A DNA stretch of 64,000 nucleotides, from the NCBI GenBank assembly GCA_023053545.1, contig JAKZAN010000001.1, positions 12,416,024 to 12,480,023 of the forward strand, given 5' to 3'. Below are positions 61,674 to 64,000 of the stretch, piece after piece (position 1 is the first letter of the stretch; every line of letters begins with the position of its first letter). The notes below the pieces were generated by a model. It ran no database searches. It saw only the letters and a program-made list of their open reading frames with translations, and had not been told where the DNA came from. Source of the DNA: Lepidurus packardi. Its lineage: Eukaryota; Arthropoda; Branchiopoda; Notostraca; Triopsidae. Made by a program: the position numbers and the translations under genes.

Positions 61674-63063
61674 GGTTAAAATTTGGGGTAAAAGGGCAAT
61701 CAGTGCACGATTTTGGAAAGATCGGCGTGAGGGAGCACAATGTAGTGACGGGAGCCCTAGATTTTGGCAGTTCCGTTTCTTTATTGCCCTACGGAGAAAG
61801 CTTCCACAATAAATTAAGCTGTGAGCTGGACACCAACATAAGTAAAGCACAAATTATCCATAGAAGCATACTTTCCCTCAAATGGACAGGAAACGTCGAG
61901 GTTTTGGATTCCTCGCGCTTCGTGCGATACCGTATAGTTTTAACCAAAATCAACGAACCATTACCAATGCGCATGCAACCAACCATGCAGCCTGCATATC
62001 TCATATGATGCATAAGTAATGATCTAGAGCATCGTGTCGTACTACAAAAACCAAGAAAGCCATCTTACGAATCAATTGACCACGGAGTTCGGAGTGTGTC
62101 AAGAAGGAAAACCAGACTATCGCTCGTGTCGTAAGTCATGGTGGAGTTAGACATGCACCAATTTTTTTCTCCTTAGTTATGTTGGGTGGAAGGAATTTAA
62201 AAGACAGCGGTATATGTAGTTGAGACTAAAGAGATTCCGGATAGGATTTAATGGTTTAAACTATTCAGACTTACCTTCTTGGTACCATTTTGGGATGAGG
62301 GATACACGGTTAGATTCAATTTTTGTAAGAACGATAAAATAAAAATTGGCTGCACACAAATAACTGCTTTGTCACTGTGGATTGAAGATCACAGCACTAG
62401 GATCTGATAACTTGCAGCTGCGAGTAGTTGTTCGTTGTAGCTTTGGCGACCAAGTGAGACTATCTTGGACTGGGTTTGGTCACATATAAGGAGAAATGAG
62501 ATCTCCGACCCATGCGAGAGAGGATCTACTTGGAGAAATTGGGATACGCCCAATACTTTTTGCTTAACTCATATGCGGTTTTTCCTTGTTAATGAATGGT
62601 TAAAATGTTTGGATGGACTGTGGTCGCCTTTCAATTCAGAACTAATGGTGGGTAATGAAGCCCAACCGCACAAGTTGAAAGAGGCATTCAGCATACTCGT
62701 GCATTCTCTCTTTTGTCAGTGATCGGACAATCGGTACAAGAGTAATGCACATGTATATCAGGACTTAAATATGCATGTACAGCCTTTCATTTCCAAATGT
62801 ATGTTAAGCTACCAAAAACCGAGCAAAATTGCAATCCGTGATTTCGAAAATGGCTTATGCATTTCCTCGTGCCAAAACCTAAGCATGAACTCCCATCTAT
62901 GAAGCTCCCAAGAACTAGACATTTCGTTAAGTTTCACTTCAGCTCATTTGTTTGTAAACATTTTTTTCCTACGTGTACTTTGTCGTTGATGTGACGACCA
63001 ACTCGTAAGTGTCTGTTAAAAAATTATTTAGTTCTAATCAAATGGCATTTGTTATGTTAGATC
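61674..63063. other. Divergent intergenic region between cuticle gene and golgin-84
   Basis: No gene or RNA supported. Short frames here (for example 61,703-62,008 and 62,465-62,722) match nothing I recognise. Confidence 0.5.
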
Positions 63064-64000
63064 ATGTCTTGGCTTGCAGACCTTGCGGGCAAAGCTGAAG
63101 ACTTTTTGGTGAAAATTGATCATAATACAGCGCAAGCGTTAAACAAAGATTCGCCAACTCCCGGTCATTCACGAAGAGGTTCTACAGCTTCCGTTTCATC
63201 AGACTATCGTACTGTGAAGCATCCAGTAGCTGCAGTGATTAAAGACGATGTGTAAATAAAACGCTGAACTTTTTAATTCTCCATATGTACCCTACTTTAA
63301 CGTTTAAATTTACTAATTCGTGTGCCCAAACAGAGCTTCACCACTGCAGTCCGTTCGGTCGCCTGCAAAACGAGAAAAGAAGCTTCTCAAGGGTAAAGAT
63401 CAGGATGAGGAATTACTGGCCATGTTAAACACCCAAGATTCGCCTCTTCCTGAACCTTCAAACTCGTCTCATACCAGAGCTGCTTCTCTCGGAGCAGTCT
63501 CTTTTATTGAAAGTGATGCTCCTCCTACTAATGGTAATCGCCGTTAAACTCCCTTCTTTTCGTACCTTGTTATAATTTTGTGTACCTTATTTAGGGAATT
63601 TTACCAAAAGCACGAAACCCAACTCAACACATTCCGACTTGTCTCTGCCCGAAGAGAACGCTTTACTTCGCAAGGAAATACATTCGTTGAGTCAAGAAGT
63701 ACGCCAGGCGTTGCAAAGAGCTAAATCCGCGGAACTAGGTAACTTAATCGTTAATAAATCCGGAAAGCCTGGAACTTGATGTCAGGTTTTTTGTGTAGAA
63801 ACTTCGCGTTTGCAGAGCCAAGTTAAAAGTCAGTCGTCGCTAGTTACCAAGTTGGAAGGAGAACAGTCTGTTCTTCGGAGAGAGAATGTTCGTTTGGCCG
63901 ATGAATTGCTTCATAAGGATTCCCATCAAAGCGCTCTGGAAACCAAACTGGCCGCCGTCCAAATCGACTTGACTCGGTGTCGTGAAGAAGAGCAAACAGA
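63064..64000 (+). CDS. GOLGA5: Golgin-84 (GOLGA5), 3' end outside window
   Basis: Golgi membrane tether, anchored by a C-terminal membrane span that lies beyond the window. It captures intra-Golgi COPI vesicles through its N-terminus and long coiled coil. The conserved start is MSWLADLAGKAEDFLVKIDH, followed by NTAQAL. Exons 63,064-63,251, 63,334-63,533, 63,595-63,738 and 63,799-64,000 join in frame. They give an S/P-rich linker (ASPLQSVRSPAKREKKLLKG, DEELLAMLNTQD), then coiled coil from ENALLRKEIHSLSQEVRQAL onward. Truncated only by the window edge. Confidence 0.9.

Noticed and set aside
1-64000. CRISPR arrays, bacterial operons, rRNA or tRNA genes
   Set aside because: The window is intron-rich arthropod DNA, and I saw no array with regular spacers and no convincing tRNA or rRNA sequence; a covariance-model scan would be needed to exclude a tRNA.

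Overview
The window is nuclear DNA of an arthropod, most likely a small pancrustacean. Genes are split by many short GT-AG introns, mostly 50-120 bp. The proteins are arthropod types: an insect-style ryanodine receptor, a UV-type opsin with the lysine used by arthropod UV pigments, and a Rebers-Riddiford cuticle protein. Degenerate TTAGG repeats also occur. I cannot name the species from sequence alone.

Layout: 1-21,089 (+) is the 3' nine-tenths of a ryanodine receptor gene (RyR). It holds two pairs of mutually exclusive exons and a small TTAA-flanked MITE. 22,046-32,960 (-) is an unrecognised, probably decayed host gene. A young BEL/Pao LTR element (24,194-31,098, 5-bp target duplication) sits inside one of its exons. 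33,320-41,500 is an 8.2-kb element with a perfect 9-bp target duplication and imperfect inverted ends, as in Mutator-like (MULE) transposons. It encodes an OTU-protease/zinc-finger/PHD protein and carries a large old internal duplication. Then come PCH2/TRIP13 (41,740-43,262 +), a UV-type opsin with a compact promoter (43,652-45,111 +) and boule (45,732-48,491 -). 50,431-55,579 (+) is a secreted BRICHOS-domain protein with a furin-type site, a long Q-rich repeat region and a cysteine-rich tail. A foldback-like TIR element with TTAGG-like repeats lies at 56,038-56,434. BPNT1 (56,817-58,010 +) converges on a proline-rich cuticle protein (58,363-61,673 -). The 5' part of golgin-84 (63,064-64,000 +) runs off the end.

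The genes do not form an operon or pathway. Two loosely related pairs are neighbours: meiotic PCH2 and germline boule flank the opsin, and the BRICHOS/Q-rich secreted protein lies near the cuticle protein, both extracellular. The most unusual items are the BRICHOS chaperone domain fused to a huge Q-rich tandem-repeat region, the MULE-like element with an OTU protease, and the two mutually exclusive RyR exon pairs. Exon joins for PCH2, opsin, boule, BRICHOS, BPNT1 and the cuticle gene were traced by hand and each sums to a whole number of codons.
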